The notes: generated by a model from the letters alone, not told the origin. Shown: positions 40,121-49,412, numbered from the stretch's first letter. The stretch: DNA of 64,000 nt from Salinarimonas soli (GCF_008386575.1 NZ_VUOA01000025.1:1-64000), one strand, 5' to 3'. Translations and numbers: made by a program.

Positions 40121-43072
40121 GTGCTGATCAAGCGAACCAAGCGGTCGTCGGGTGCCGGGGCGGGCGCTCTCCCCGCGCCCGAGGGGGGCGGCGGCCTCGA
40201 CCGGCGCGTCTTCCTGCGGCAGGCAGGCCTCGTCGCGGGGGGCTTGAGCGGCGTGGGAGCGCTGTCGCTCGGGGGCGTTCGCAAGGCGGCCGCGGGCGCT
40301 CCGCCGCCCACGGGCGCGCAGGTGGAGCGGCGCAAGAACATCTGCACCCATTGCTCGGTCGGCTGCTCCGTCGTCGCCGAGCTGACGAACGGCGTCTGGA
40401 CCGGCCAGGAGCCCGACTACGACAGCCCCATCAACCGGGGCTCCCATTGCTGCAAGGGCGCCGCCGTGCGCGACGACGTGACGGGCGACCGGCGGTCCCG
40501 CTATCCGCTCAAGCTCGTCGACGGGCGGTGGGAGCGGCTGTCCTGGGCCCAGGCCGTGGACGAGATCGGCACGAAGCTCCTCGAGATCCGCAAGGCGTCG
40601 GGCCCGGATAGCGTCTACTGGCTGGGCTCGGCCAAGTTCACGAACGAGGCCGCCTATCTCTACCGCAAGATGGCCGCGTTCTGGGGCACCAACAACGTCG
40701 ACCACCAGGCCCGCATCTGCCACTCCACCACGGTCACCGGCGTCGCCAACACGTGGGGCTACGGCGCGATGACGAACTCGTACAACGACATCCGCAATTC
40801 CAAGACGATCGTGATCATGGGCGGCAATCCGGCCGAGGCCCATCCGGTCTCCATGCAGCACATCCTCGAGGGCAAGGAGCAGAACCGGGCCACGCTCATC
40901 GTCATCGATCCCCGGATGACCCGCACGGCCGCGCACGCGACCGAATATATCCGGGTCCGGCCGGGCACCCACATCGCGACGATCTACGGCATGCTCTGGC
41001 ACATCTTCGAGAACGGCTGGGAGGACAAGGACTTCATCCGCCAGCGCGTCTATGGCTTCGACGAGGTGCGCGAGGAGATCGCCAAGTGGACGCCCGCGGA
41101 GGTGGAGCGGGTCACGGGATTGCCGGAGGCGCAGGTCCGCCGCGTCGCCGAGCTGATGGCCAAGCAGCGCCCGGCCACCCTGATCTGGGCCATGGGCCAG
41201 ACCCAGTTCACCACCGGCACGGCGAACGTCCGGGCGAGCTGCATCCTGCTTCTGGCGACGGGGAACGTGGGCCAGCCCGGGGCCGGCGCCAACATCTTCC
41301 GCGGCCACACCAACGTCCAGGGCGCCACCGATGTCGGCCTCGACGTCACGACGCTGCCCTTCTATTACGGGCTCGCCGAGGGCGCCTGGCAGCATTTCTG
41401 CCGCGTCTGGGGCGTCGACTACGACTGGATGGTCTCCCGGTTCGCGGGCAAGAACCTCATGGAGGCGCCGGGGATCCCGAGCACCCGCTGGTTCGACGCG
41501 ACGCTGCTCGCCCGGGACGAGGTGAGCCAGCCGGACCGCCTCCACGCCATGTTCGTGATGGGCCACGGCGCGAACACGATCACCCGCATGCCCGACGCGC
41601 TGAAGGCGATCGAGGCCCTCGACCTCCTCGTGGTGTGCGATCCCTTCCCGACCTCCTGGGCCGTCCTCTCCGGGCGCCGGAACGGGACCTATCTCCTGCC
41701 GGCCTGCACGAGCTTCGAGATGGACGGCTCGCGCACGGCCTCGAACCGGTCGCTGCAATGGGGCGATCGCGTCGTCGAGCCGATCTTCGAATCGAAGAAC
41801 GACTACGACGTCATGCACCTCTTCGCGCGGAAGCTCGGCTTCGCGGAGGAGATGTTCAAGAACATCGCCGTGACGGACGGAGCCGTCTCGGCGGAGGACA
41901 TCCTGCGGGAGATGAACCGGGCGAGCTGGTCGACGGGCTATTGCGGGCAGAGCCCGGAGCGCCTCAAGGCGCATATCCGCAACCAGCACAAGTTCGACAT
42001 CGTGACGCTGCGGGCGCCCAAGGACGATCCGGAGGTGGGCGGCGACTATTACGGCCTGCCCTGGCCGTGCTGGGGCACGCCGGAGCTCCGCCATCCGGGC
42101 ACGCCGATCCTCTACAACACGAACCTGTCGGCCCGCGACGGGGGCGGGACGTTCCGGGCGCGCTTCGGCGTGGAGCGCGCCGTGCGCCAGACCGCGCAGC
42201 AGGCCGAGGCGCCGCCCACCGCCGCGACGCATGTGAGCCTGCTCGCCGACGGCTCCTATTCCCTCGGCTCGGACATCAAGGACGGCTATCCCGAGTTCAC
42301 CCTCGCCGTTCTCAAGAAGCTCGGATGGGATCGCGAGCTCACCCCCGCCGAGGCGGCCGCCATCAAGGCCGTGAACCCGGCGAACCCGGACCTCGTCTCC
42401 TGGGCCCTCGACCTGTCGGGCGGGATCCAGCGCGTGGCGCTCGCGCACAATTGCCTGCCCTACGGCAACGCGAAGGCGCGGGTGGTGGCCTGGAACCTGC
42501 CCGATCCGGTGCCGATCCACCGCGAGCCGATCTACACCCCGCGCCCCGACCTCGTGGCCGATTATCCGACCCTGCCGGACGCGCGGCAGTTCCGCGTGCC
42601 CAATATCGGCTTCTCGATGCAGAAGGCCGCGGTGGACCACGGCATCGCCCGCGAGTTCCCGCTGATCCTGAGCTCGGGACGGCTCGTGGAGTATGAGGGC
42701 GGCGGCGAGGAGACCCGGTCCAACAAGTGGTTGGCCGAGCTCAAGCAGGACATGTACGTCGAGATCAATCCCGGCGACGCGCTCGATCGGGGCATCGTGG
42801 ACGGTGCCTGGGTCTGGGTTCTCGGGCCCGAGAGCGCCTCGCGGGCGCGGGTCAAGGCGCTGGTGACCGAGCGCGTGGGCCGGGGCGTCGCCTGGATGCC
42901 CTACCATTTCGCGGGCTGGTGGGAGGGAGCCGACCTGCGCTCCCGGTACCCCAAGGGAAGCGACCCCATCATCCTGGGCGAGTCGGTGAACGCCCTCACC
43001 ACCTACGGCTACGACCCCGCCACGGGCATGCAGGAGCCCAAGGCGACCCTGTGCCAGATCCGCGCCGCCTGA
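40121..43072 (+). CDS. fdhA: Formate dehydrogenase, catalytic molybdopterin subunit (Cys type)
   Basis: This 983-residue subunit oxidises formate to CO2 at a molybdenum- or tungsten-bis-guanine-dinucleotide site. A Tat signal (LDRRVFLRQAG, Arg28-Arg29) sends it to the periplasm. A 4Fe-4S cluster is bound by Cys75, Cys78, Cys82 and a Cys at 110 or 111. The metal-ligating residue is Cys200 in ARICHSTTV, where many FdnG proteins have selenocysteine; here the codon is TGC. The MGGNPAEAHPV and C-terminal LILSSGRLVEYEGGGEETR segments match the cofactor-binding domains. The GTG start has GAGGTGATGCC upstream. It is translated between the small Tat protein and the Fe-S subunit. Confidence 0.94.
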   Translation: MLIKRTKRSSGAGAGALPAPEGGGGLDRRVFLRQAGLVAGGLSGVGALSLGGVRKAAAGAPPPTGAQVERRKNICTHCSVGCSVVAELTNGVWTGQEPDYDSPINRGSHCCKGAAVRDDVTGDRRSRYPLKLVDGRWERLSWAQAVDEIGTKLLEIRKASGPDSVYWLGSAKFTNEAAYLYRKMAAFWGTNNVDHQARICHSTTVTGVANTWGYGAMTNSYNDIRNSKTIVIMGGNPAEAHPVSMQHILEGKEQNRATLIVIDPRMTRTAAHATEYIRVRPGTHIATIYGMLWHIFENGWEDKDFIRQRVYGFDEVREEIAKWTPAEVERVTGLPEAQVRRVAELMAKQRPATLIWAMGQTQFTTGTANVRASCILLLATGNVGQPGAGANIFRGHTNVQGATDVGLDVTTLPFYYGLAEGAWQHFCRVWGVDYDWMVSRFAGKNLMEAPGIPSTRWFDATLLARDEVSQPDRLHAMFVMGHGANTITRMPDALKAIEALDLLVVCDPFPTSWAVLSGRRNGTYLLPACTSFEMDGSRTASNRSLQWGDRVVEPIFESKNDYDVMHLFARKLGFAEEMFKNIAVTDGAVSAEDILREMNRASWSTGYCGQSPERLKAHIRNQHKFDIVTLRAPKDDPEVGGDYYGLPWPCWGTPELRHPGTPILYNTNLSARDGGGTFRARFGVERAVRQTAQQAEAPPTAATHVSLLADGSYSLGSDIKDGYPEFTLAVLKKLGWDRELTPAEAAAIKAVNPANPDLVSWALDLSGGIQRVALAHNCLPYGNAKARVVAWNLPDPVPIHREPIYTPRPDLVADYPTLPDARQFRVPNIGFSMQKAAVDHGIAREFPLILSSGRLVEYEGGGEETRSNKWLAELKQDMYVEINPGDALDRGIVDGAWVWVLGPESASRARVKALVTERVGRGVAWMPYHFAGWWEGADLRSRYPKGSDPIILGESVNALTTYGYDPATGMQEPKATLCQIRAA

Positions 43073-43092
43073 GCCCTCGAGGAGCCGATCCC

Positions 43093-43695
43093 ATGGCCCG
43101 CATGAAATTCCTCTGCGACGCGGACCGCTGCATCGAGTGCAACGCCTGCGTCACCGCCTGCAAGAACGAGCACGAGGTTCCCTGGGGGATCAACCGCCGC
43201 CGGGTGATCACGCTGAACGACGGCAAGCCGGGCGAGCGCTCGGTTTCCATGGCCTGCATGCACTGCACCGAGGCGCCCTGCGCCGCCGTGTGCCCCACCT
43301 CGTGCTTCCTCCCGACGGAGGACGGCATCGTGCTGCACTCCAAGGACCTGTGCATCGGCTGCGGCTACTGCTTCTACGCCTGCCCGTTCGGCGCGCCGCA
43401 ATACCCGCGCGTCGGTAATTTCGGCACGCGCGGCAAGATGGACAAGTGCACCTATTGCGCCGGCGGCGCCGGCCCCGAGCCCACCGGCAGCATGGAGGAA
43501 TACGTGAAATACGGTTCCAACCGTCTCGCCGAGGGCAAGCTGCCGCTGTGCGCCGAGATGTGCTCGACGAAGTCGCTCCTGGCGGGCGACGGCGAGATGA
43601 TCGCGCGCATCTACAAGGAGCGCGTGGTCACCCGGGGCTACGGCTCGGGCGCCTGGGGCTGGAAGACGGCCTACCGGGAGGACGTTTCGGCATGA
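43093..43695 (+). CDS. fdhB: Formate dehydrogenase iron-sulfur subunit
   Basis: The 200-residue subunit passes electrons from the catalytic subunit to the cytochrome. It has four ferredoxin-like Cys groups: CIECNACVTACKNE, CMHCTEAPCAAVCP, CIGCGYCFYACPFG and CTYC with the later CAEMC. There is no C-terminal membrane helix, unlike FdnH, so it must be held by the other subunits. The ATG at 43093 has GAGGAGCC upstream. Its stop overlaps the next start in an ATGA pair, so the three subunits are probably made from one message. Confidence 0.93.
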   Translation: MARMKFLCDADRCIECNACVTACKNEHEVPWGINRRRVITLNDGKPGERSVSMACMHCTEAPCAAVCPTSCFLPTEDGIVLHSKDLCIGCGYCFYACPFGAPQYPRVGNFGTRGKMDKCTYCAGGAGPEPTGSMEEYVKYGSNRLAEGKLPLCAEMCSTKSLLAGDGEMIARIYKERVVTRGYGSGAWGWKTAYREDVSA

Positions 43696-44723
43696 GGCGC
43701 CTTGTTCGAGCGACCCCGTTCATGGGGAGCGCAGCCCTCGTCGTGCTGGTCGGCCCCGGATTGCGTGCCGGCGCGGCGGCCGCCGAGGTCCGGGCGCCCG
43801 ACGGCGCCTTCGCGCCGGACGCGAACGCCGCGAAGGAGGGCGTCCTCCTGAACCAGGATGCCCGCATCAGCGGCCGCATCGACATCCTCGACCGGCGCGC
43901 CGACGTGCTGATCCAGCCCCGGGGCCGGGAATGGGAGGGCTACCACGAGACGTGGCTCCAGCCGCTCGGCGTGCTCGTGATCCTCGGGACGCTGCTCCTT
44001 CTCGGCCTGTTCTACGCCGCCATGGGACCGCTGCGGCTCACCCGCGGGCGGTCCGGGCGTACGGTGACCCGCTTCAGCCCCGGCGAGCGCTTCGCCCATT
44101 GGCTCGCGGCGATCTCCTTCGTCCTGCTGGCGCTGACGGGCCTCAACGTCACCTACGGCAAGATCGTCCTCAGGCCGGTCATCGGCCCCGATGCGTTCAG
44201 CGCCTTCGCCCAATGGGTGAAATATACCCACAACTACGCCGGCATCGCCTTCGCCCTGGGCCTTCTCACGATCGCGGCGCTCTGGCTTCGCCAGAACCTG
44301 CCCACCCGGCTCGATCTCGCCTGGTTGCGGGCGGGCGGCGGCTACCTGAGCGAGACCCACGTCTCGGCCGGGCGCTTCAATGCCGGCGAGAAGCTCGTCT
44401 TCTGGTTTGCCGTGCTGGCCGGCGTGGCGATCACCGCCTCGGGCGTCGTGCTGCTCTTCCCGTTCTACGGCACCACGATCGCGGGGATGCAGCTCGCCCA
44501 CATCGTCCACTCGCTCACCGCGATCGCGTTCGTCGCCGTCATCCTCGGCCACATCTATGTCGGCACGATCGGCACCGAGGGGGCGATCGAGGCCATGGTG
44601 TCGGGGGAGGTCGACGTGAACTGGGCGCGCGAGCACCACGATCTCTGGCTCGCCGAGACGATGGCCGGCTCCGCGCCGAACGAGCGCCCGGAGCCCGCCT
44701 CGCTCGGCCGGCAAGGCGCCTGA
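43692..44723 (+). CDS. fdhC: Formate dehydrogenase cytochrome b subunit
   Basis: This 343-residue subunit anchors the enzyme in the inner membrane and delivers electrons to quinone through b hemes. It has an N-terminal signal-like segment and a lumen region with LNQDARISGRIDI. A membrane helix (TWLQPLGVLVILGTLLLLGL) follows, then a four-helix diheme core. The candidate heme ligands are His in ERFAHWLAAISF, HNYAG, LAHIVHSLTA and GHIYVGTIG. The C-terminal REHHDLWLAE tail matches FdnI/FdoI-type subunits. It starts by ATGA overlap with fdhB and is followed directly by DUF3305. Confidence 0.92.
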   Translation: MRRLVRATPFMGSAALVVLVGPGLRAGAAAAEVRAPDGAFAPDANAAKEGVLLNQDARISGRIDILDRRADVLIQPRGREWEGYHETWLQPLGVLVILGTLLLLGLFYAAMGPLRLTRGRSGRTVTRFSPGERFAHWLAAISFVLLALTGLNVTYGKIVLRPVIGPDAFSAFAQWVKYTHNYAGIAFALGLLTIAALWLRQNLPTRLDLAWLRAGGGYLSETHVSAGRFNAGEKLVFWFAVLAGVAITASGVVLLFPFYGTTIAGMQLAHIVHSLTAIAFVAVILGHIYVGTIGTEGAIEAMVSGEVDVNWAREHHDLWLAETMAGSAPNERPEPASLGRQGA

Positions 44724-44728
44724 GGGCC

Positions 44729-45280
44729 ATGTCCATGAACGAGCCCTCGCCGTCCCCCGCGCGCCCGTCCCCGGCCGATGGCCTACGGGCCGTCCTGGCC
44801 CGGGTGCCGGTCGGGATCGTGGCCGAGCGCCGGCAGGGGCGGAGCGTCTGGGCGGGCGTCCTGTGGCGGCCCGTGTCGGTCCTGCCGGGCTCGCCGTCGG
44901 CCGCACCCTGGACAGCCCTCGGCCGGGCGGGCGGCGAGGCGGCGCTTCTCTATGCCGGGACGGCCGACATCGAGCTGTGCCGCTCGGAGACGGGGGGCTA
45001 CCGGGACAACCTGCGCTCCGGCCGCCCGGTCCTGTGGGTGGTGCTGCGCATGGGCCCGGACGGCGAGCCGCGGCCGGTCCTCGCCGTCACGGCCGACCCG
45101 GCGACGGGCGAGGCGCTGACCGCGTCAGGCGACGACATCGTCGAGACGGTGGCGATGCCGGATTGGGTCCGGGACCTGGTCCAGGCCTTCGTCGACGCCC
45201 ATCATGTGGAGCACGAGGCCTTCCGCCGCCGCCGCGACGATCCCGCGGCCGCCCGGGCCGGCCGGGGAGAGCCCGCATGA
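44729..45280 (+). CDS. DUF3305 family protein
   Basis: The 183-residue cytosolic protein is a DUF3305 member: VPVGIVAERRQGRSVWAGVLWRP-like opening (VPVGIVAERR, WRPVSVLPG), ETGGYRDNLRSGRPVLWVVL and VTADPATGEAL. DUF3305 genes sit with formate dehydrogenase genes in many proteobacteria and are thought to help enzyme maturation, but no mechanism is known. It begins 5 bases after the cytochrome gene and overlaps DUF3306 by four bases, so it is part of the operon. Confidence 0.88.
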   Translation: MSMNEPSPSPARPSPADGLRAVLARVPVGIVAERRQGRSVWAGVLWRPVSVLPGSPSAAPWTALGRAGGEAALLYAGTADIELCRSETGGYRDNLRSGRPVLWVVLRMGPDGEPRPVLAVTADPATGEALTASGDDIVETVAMPDWVRDLVQAFVDAHHVEHEAFRRRRDDPAAARAGRGEPA

Positions 45281-45846
45281 CGGCGGCCGCCGGATTCCTG
45301 ACGCGCTGGTCGCGGCTCAAGCGCGCCGATCCCGATCGAGCCCCCGCCGCGGCGCCCGCGCCGGAACGGCCCGCCGACGCGGCGGGGGAGCCCGGCCTCC
45401 CGGGCGCCGCGCGTCCGTCGCCCGCGCCCATGCCGCCCCCGCAGGAGATGGCCGATGCCGTGAGGGCCGCGTTGCGGCGGTGCTGGAGCCAGGACGAGAC
45501 GATCCGGACCTATGTCGGGATCGCGGAAGCCCAATGGGACTTCAACGAGCCCGGCGCCATCGCGGGCTTTGGCACGCTGCCCGACGGCTTCGCGGCCGCG
45601 GCCCTCGCCGCCGTGTTTCCGGGCCACGTTGCCCGGGCCGTCGACCCGGCGGCCGCCCGCGAGATGGAGGACGAGGCTCCCCCGGCCGAAGGGCCGGACG
45701 AGGCGCGCCGGCAGCTCACCCTCGCCCCCGTCTGGCGCCACCCCGGGGTCGTCGCGGGTCCACGCGGGACGGGGGCGCTCCCCGCGCCGTCGCGGGCGCC
45801 TGGAGCGCCGGGACGGCGCGCCCACGGACGCGCGCTCCCCCGCTGA
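45277..45846 (+). CDS. DUF3306 family protein
   Basis: The 189-residue protein has the DUF3306 core FLTRWSRLKR near the start and the helical EMADAVRAALRRCWSQDETIRTYVGIAE, then QWDFNEPGAIAGFGTL. The remainder is Pro/Ala-rich and probably disordered. As for DUF3305, with which it overlaps by four bases, presence in formate dehydrogenase operons points to assembly or maturation. The operon lacks the usual TorD-like chaperone and 4Fe-4S accessory gene, and fdhD and fdhE are absent from the window. Confidence 0.85.
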   Translation: MTAAAGFLTRWSRLKRADPDRAPAAAPAPERPADAAGEPGLPGAARPSPAPMPPPQEMADAVRAALRRCWSQDETIRTYVGIAEAQWDFNEPGAIAGFGTLPDGFAAAALAAVFPGHVARAVDPAAAREMEDEAPPAEGPDEARRQLTLAPVWRHPGVVAGPRGTGALPAPSRAPGAPGRRAHGRALPR

Positions 45847-46081
45847 GTCGGATCCGGACCACCCCGGGTGCGGATGCCGCAATCCGTGTGAACGAAAAAG
45901 ACGCTCGCCCCGCCCTGCCGTCTCATGCCGGGCGGCATGCCTCGCCCGGGGCTCGCCGTGAACGAGAGACAGTCGCCATGGCCCCGCACGCCGACCGCTT
46001 TGTCCCGGCTCAGGATCACCGGAGGGCCCCATCCTCCGCCGGCGGCGCGGGACCCTGTTCCCTCGGATCGAGGCGGGCCCC

Positions 46082-46540
46082 GTGACCCTCGCGTCGCAGC
46101 GGCGGATCGCGCCCGCGCTCCTGTGGATCGGCGCGGCCGGGTGCGTCGCCGCGGCGGCGAGCCTTGCCGGGGAGCGGCTTGCGGGCACCCCGTCCCTTCC
46201 CGCGGCCCTGATCGACGCGGTGATCTGCGCCGTCGCGCCGGGCGGGACCGCCGCGGGCCACGCCGCCGAGATGGCGGGCGCCCATGCCCGCATGCACCGG
46301 GCCATGGACGAGGTCCGGCCGACCGGGGATCCGGATCGCGACTTCGCCCGCGCCATGATCCCTCACCACCAGGGCGCGATCGACGCGGCGACGATCCAGC
46401 TGAAATACGGGCGGGACGAGCGCCTGAGGCGGCTCGCCCACGCGATCATCGTCGAGCAGCGCCAGGAGATCGCCTACCTGCGGACGATCCTCGACGGACC
46501 GTCCGGGGGGCCGCCGCACGCCACAGCCGCTCAGCCATAG
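46082..46540 (+). CDS. DUF305 family membrane-anchored protein
   Basis: The 152-residue protein has one N-terminal membrane segment (LLWIGAAGCVAAAASLAG) and a DUF305 domain, an all-helical ferritin-like fold with DFARAMIPHHQGAIDAATI and LAHAIIVEQRQEIAYLR. Such proteins occur with copper and other redox genes, and the paired histidines could bind metal. The GTG start gives the signal; no better start is seen. It is 10 bases before the beta-propeller gene, suggesting a two-gene unit. Confidence 0.83.
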   Translation: MTLASQRRIAPALLWIGAAGCVAAAASLAGERLAGTPSLPAALIDAVICAVAPGGTAAGHAAEMAGAHARMHRAMDEVRPTGDPDRDFARAMIPHHQGAIDAATIQLKYGRDERLRRLAHAIIVEQRQEIAYLRTILDGPSGGPPHATAAQP

Positions 46541-46549
46541 GAGTCCGCC

Positions 46550-48007
46550 ATGATCCGCCAAGCCATGCTCGCGTCGTCCCTGGCCCTGCTCGCGCCGCTC
46601 CCGGCCGGGGCGGGGCAGGCCCCCTATGCGGCGGGCGCGCCCGACATTCCCGTCTCGGCCCGCGACCGGGTCTACGCGGCAGAGCAGTTCTCCAATACGG
46701 TGTCCGTGATCGACCCGTCGTCGAACAGCCTTCTCGGGGTGATCCGCCTCGGCGATCCCCAGCCCGCGAATCTCTCGCCGCTCTACAGGGGACAGGTGCT
46801 CGTGCACGGGCTCGGCTTCTCGCCCGACCGGACCACCCTCGCCGTGGTCTCGATCGCCTCGAACGCCGTGAGCTTCATCGATACGGCGACGAACCGCGTG
46901 AAGCACACCACCTATGTCGGCCGCTCGCCGCACGAGGCCTTCTTCACGCCCGACGGGCGGGAGGTCTGGGTGTCGGTCCGGGGCGAGGACTACATCGCCG
47001 TCCTCGACGGCGCCACCTACCGGGAGACGGCGCGGATCCCCGTTCCCAACGGGCCCGGCATGACGATCTTCTCGCCCGACGGGCGCTACGCCTATGTCTG
47101 CTCCAGCTTCACGCCCCAGACCGTCGTGCTGGACGTGGCGACGCGCGCGGTGGCGGGCCGGGTCGAGCAGGCCTCGCCCTTCTGCCCCAACATCGCGGCC
47201 GCTCCCGACGGGGACCAGGTCTGGCTCACCCTGAAGGATGTCGGCAAGGCGATGGTGTTTCGCGCCACGCCCCCCTTCGACGTGCTGCGCGTCCTCGACA
47301 CCGGGCCGATCACGAACCACGTGAACTTCGCGCGCACCGCCCAGGGGCAGTTCGCCTATCTCACCATCGGCGGGCTGAACCAGGTCAAGGTGTTCCGCAC
47401 CGACAGCTTCGAGGAGGTCGCCGCGATCCCGGTCGGCGCCCTGCCGCACGGCCTCTGGCCGTCGGGGGACGGCACGCGCGTCTATGTGGGGACCGAGAAC
47501 GGCGACGCCGTCACGGCCATCGACACGCCCACCAACAAGGTTGTCGCGACGATCCCGAACGGCCAGGCCGCGCAGGCGCTCGTCTACGTTCCGGAGGCGG
47601 TGCCCGGCGCCGGGGCGGGGCGCGACGGGCTCCAGCCGCTGGGGACCGCCGCCTCGGCGGTGCATCTCACGCTCGGGGCGCCGGGCGCGGAGGCCGCGAC
47701 CACGGTGTCGCTGTTCGACCAGGGCATCACCCAGGTCCTGCAGGCGGCCGTGACCGGGCTCGAGCCCGGGAAGCCCTACGCCCTCGCGCTGGCCTCGAAG
47801 CCTGACGGGTCCGGCGGGCTGGAGCCCCTCGCCGGGTTCATGGCGAACCCGGCGGGCGCGCAGATCGTCAACGCCGTCGGCCCGATCCGCCAGATCGTCG
47901 ACCCCGCGACGGCGCCCTCGGACGACCGGCGCTATCTCGTCATCGTGCGGATCGAGGGCGGCAAGCCGGGCCGGGCGGTCCAGCTCCAGCGAAGCGAGCG
48001 GCCCTGA
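46550..48007 (+). CDS. YVTN beta-propeller repeat protein, secreted
   Basis: The 485-residue product has a signal peptide (MIRQAMLASSLALLAPLPAGAG) and then a propeller of YVTN-type blades: VYAAEQFSNTVSVIDPSSNS, VGRSPHEAFFTPDGREVWVS and IPNGQAAQALVYVPEA at the end. After about residue 350 there is a different, Ala/Gly-rich segment with LFDQGITQVLQAAVTGL. Such propellers are found in periplasmic or surface proteins, some near quinoprotein dehydrogenases. No active-site residues are recognised. The start has AGGAGTCCGCC upstream. It is translated just after the DUF305 gene. Confidence 0.85.
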   Translation: MIRQAMLASSLALLAPLPAGAGQAPYAAGAPDIPVSARDRVYAAEQFSNTVSVIDPSSNSLLGVIRLGDPQPANLSPLYRGQVLVHGLGFSPDRTTLAVVSIASNAVSFIDTATNRVKHTTYVGRSPHEAFFTPDGREVWVSVRGEDYIAVLDGATYRETARIPVPNGPGMTIFSPDGRYAYVCSSFTPQTVVLDVATRAVAGRVEQASPFCPNIAAAPDGDQVWLTLKDVGKAMVFRATPPFDVLRVLDTGPITNHVNFARTAQGQFAYLTIGGLNQVKVFRTDSFEEVAAIPVGALPHGLWPSGDGTRVYVGTENGDAVTAIDTPTNKVVATIPNGQAAQALVYVPEAVPGAGAGRDGLQPLGTAASAVHLTLGAPGAEAATTVSLFDQGITQVLQAAVTGLEPGKPYALALASKPDGSGGLEPLAGFMANPAGAQIVNAVGPIRQIVDPATAPSDDRRYLVIVRIEGGKPGRAVQLQRSERP

Positions 48008-48042
48008 AGCCATGGCTCCGCCCCGGGGCGGGGCGCTTCGCG

Positions 48043-48061
48043 GCGGGCGCGTCGCGCCCGC
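48043..48061. terminator. Perfect hairpin between convergent genes
   Basis: GCGGGCGCG and its complement flank a single T between the stops of the propeller gene and the AhpD-like gene. No T-run follows, so a bidirectional terminator is only suggested. Confidence 0.35.
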
Positions 48062-48081
48062 GCCGCCGGGAGCCGGCCCCG

Positions 48082-48426
48082 TCAAGTCGCCTGGTGGTTC
48101 CTGTAGGCGTCCATGACGCGCGTCGAGTAGACGAGGGCGGCGCCCGCGTTGAGGGCGACCGCGACGCCGAGCGCCTCGGCGATCTCGTCCTCTGTGGCGC
48201 CGAGCCCGATCGCCGCGTCGACGTGGCTCGTGATGCAGCCGTCGCAGCGCAAGGTGACGGCGACCGCGATCGCGATCAGCTCGCGGGTCTTGGCGCCCAG
48301 AACGTCCTTCTTCTGCCCGGCGGAGCTCAGGCCCACATAGCCGCGGACCGTGTCGGGGCTCAGGCGGCCGATCTCGCCGACGCCGGCCTTGAGCTGCCGC
48401 CTGTAGTCGTTCCAGTCGAGATACAT
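48082..48426 (-). CDS. Carboxymuconolactone decarboxylase/AhpD-like protein
   Basis: The 114-residue protein has the AhpD signature: AIAVAVTLRCDGCITSHVDAA with a redox CxxC and nearby His, then the family helices GATEDEIAEALGVAVALNAG. These proteins are thiol peroxidases or gamma-carboxymuconolactone decarboxylases; the CxxC pair favours thiol redox work. The ATG has GGGAACGGCG upstream. It is divergent from the RclC-like DUF417 gene across a gap with a 7-bp inverted repeat, so the two may be co-regulated. Confidence 0.87.
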   Translation of the reverse strand: MYLDWNDYRRQLKAGVGEIGRLSPDTVRGYVGLSSAGQKKDVLGAKTRELIAIAVAVTLRCDGCITSHVDAAIGLGATEDEIAEALGVAVALNAGAALVYSTRVMDAYRNHQAT

Positions 48427-48582
48427 CGCCGTTCCCTTCGTCTGGCTCACGCGTCGCGCCCGAAGCCGACCGCCGCGTGGGGAAGGGTTCTCCAATCCCC
48501 GCCCCTCCGCTTCCCCGTTCGCACGTCCGCATGGCGCCGCCGCGCGGCCCGCGATCCGCTCGTGGATGACGTGCCAGGTGTC

Positions 48583-48602
48583 CGGAACGAACGCACGTTC
48601 CG
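48583..48602. promoter_or_regulatory. Dyad site in the AhpD-like / DUF417 divergent region
   Basis: CGGAACG (48583-48589) and CGTTCCG (48596-48602) form a perfect 7-6-7 inverted repeat in the 359-base gap between the divergent genes. This geometry suits a transcription factor controlling both. No other feature was seen in the gap. Confidence 0.45.
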
Positions 48603-48785
48603 CGAGGGCGGCGCCCTCGGGCAAGGCGGACGCGAAAGACCCCGAATCCCCGATCCTTCAAAGACGAGGGACGACGTGCGCTCCGCCGGAGCTCAAGCGA
48701 GCGCGGGGAGCCCGCACGGCGAACCCCCGCCCCGGCCTCGCGCGTGCCCTGCGGCTCGATCGAGCCCCGACCCTGGAGATCCACC

Positions 48786-49412
48786 ATGAACACCACGATC
48801 CGCCGCACCCTGGAAGCGGTGTCCAGCCGGGGGTCGGGCCGCATCGGCACGCATGCCATGCGGGTCGCGATCGCGATCATCTTCCTGTGGATCGGCGGAC
48901 TGAAGTTCGCGCCCTACGAGGCCGACAGCATCACGCCCTTCGTGGCGAACAGCCCCGTCATGTCGTTCTTCTACGGGCATCCGGACCAGTACAAGCCGCA
49001 CCTGACGCGCGAGGGCGAGCTCAAGCCCGCCGAGCGGTCCTGGCAGGAGCAGAACCGCACCTACATCTTCTCCAAGGGACTCGGCGTCGTCGAGATCTCG
49101 ATCGGGCTCCTTGTGCTGGTGGGCGTCGCATCCCGCCGCCTCGGCCTGCTTGGCGCCGTTCTCGCCTTCCTCACGCCCTTCGTCACGCTCTCCTTCCTCG
49201 TCACGACGCCCGAGGTCTGGGTCCAGCCCCTGGGCGACGCGCAATACGGATTTCCCTACCTCTCGGGCGCCGGGCGGCTCGTGTTGAAGGACGTCGCCCT
49301 CCTGGCCGGCGGCTGGCTCGTGGTGGCCGACAGCGCCCGCGCCGTGCTGGAGCATGCCGCGCGGGCCCGCAGCGCCGCTCCCGCCCGTTCGACCCTCGCG
49401 GCCGGGACCTGA
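48786..49412 (+). CDS. DUF417 family membrane protein (RclC/YkgB-like)
   Basis: The 208-residue protein has four to five membrane helices and the DUF417 pattern: MRVAIAIIFLWIGGLKFAPYEADSITPFVANSPVMSF read in parts, then VVEISIGLLVLVGVASRRLG and TPFVTLSFLVTTPEVW. E. coli RclC is in this family and is induced by reactive chlorine; a shared role is possible but unproved. The insert with HLTREGELKPAERSW is longer than I would expect. GGAGATCCACC precedes the ATG. It is the first gene of a plus-strand run: DUF417, MBL-fold, alpha/beta hydrolase, kinase. Confidence 0.85.
   Translation: MNTTIRRTLEAVSSRGSGRIGTHAMRVAIAIIFLWIGGLKFAPYEADSITPFVANSPVMSFFYGHPDQYKPHLTREGELKPAERSWQEQNRTYIFSKGLGVVEISIGLLVLVGVASRRLGLLGAVLAFLTPFVTLSFLVTTPEVWVQPLGDAQYGFPYLSGAGRLVLKDVALLAGGWLVVADSARAVLEHAARARSAAPARSTLAAGT

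Noticed and set aside
40718-40720. Selenocysteine in the formate dehydrogenase active site
   Set aside because: The codon is TGC (Cys), and no in-frame TGA lies there.
39056-42907. Minus-strand frame of about 1,280 codons opposite fdhA
   Set aside because: No recognisable domains and Arg/His/Gly-rich; fdhA has full family motifs in the other strand.
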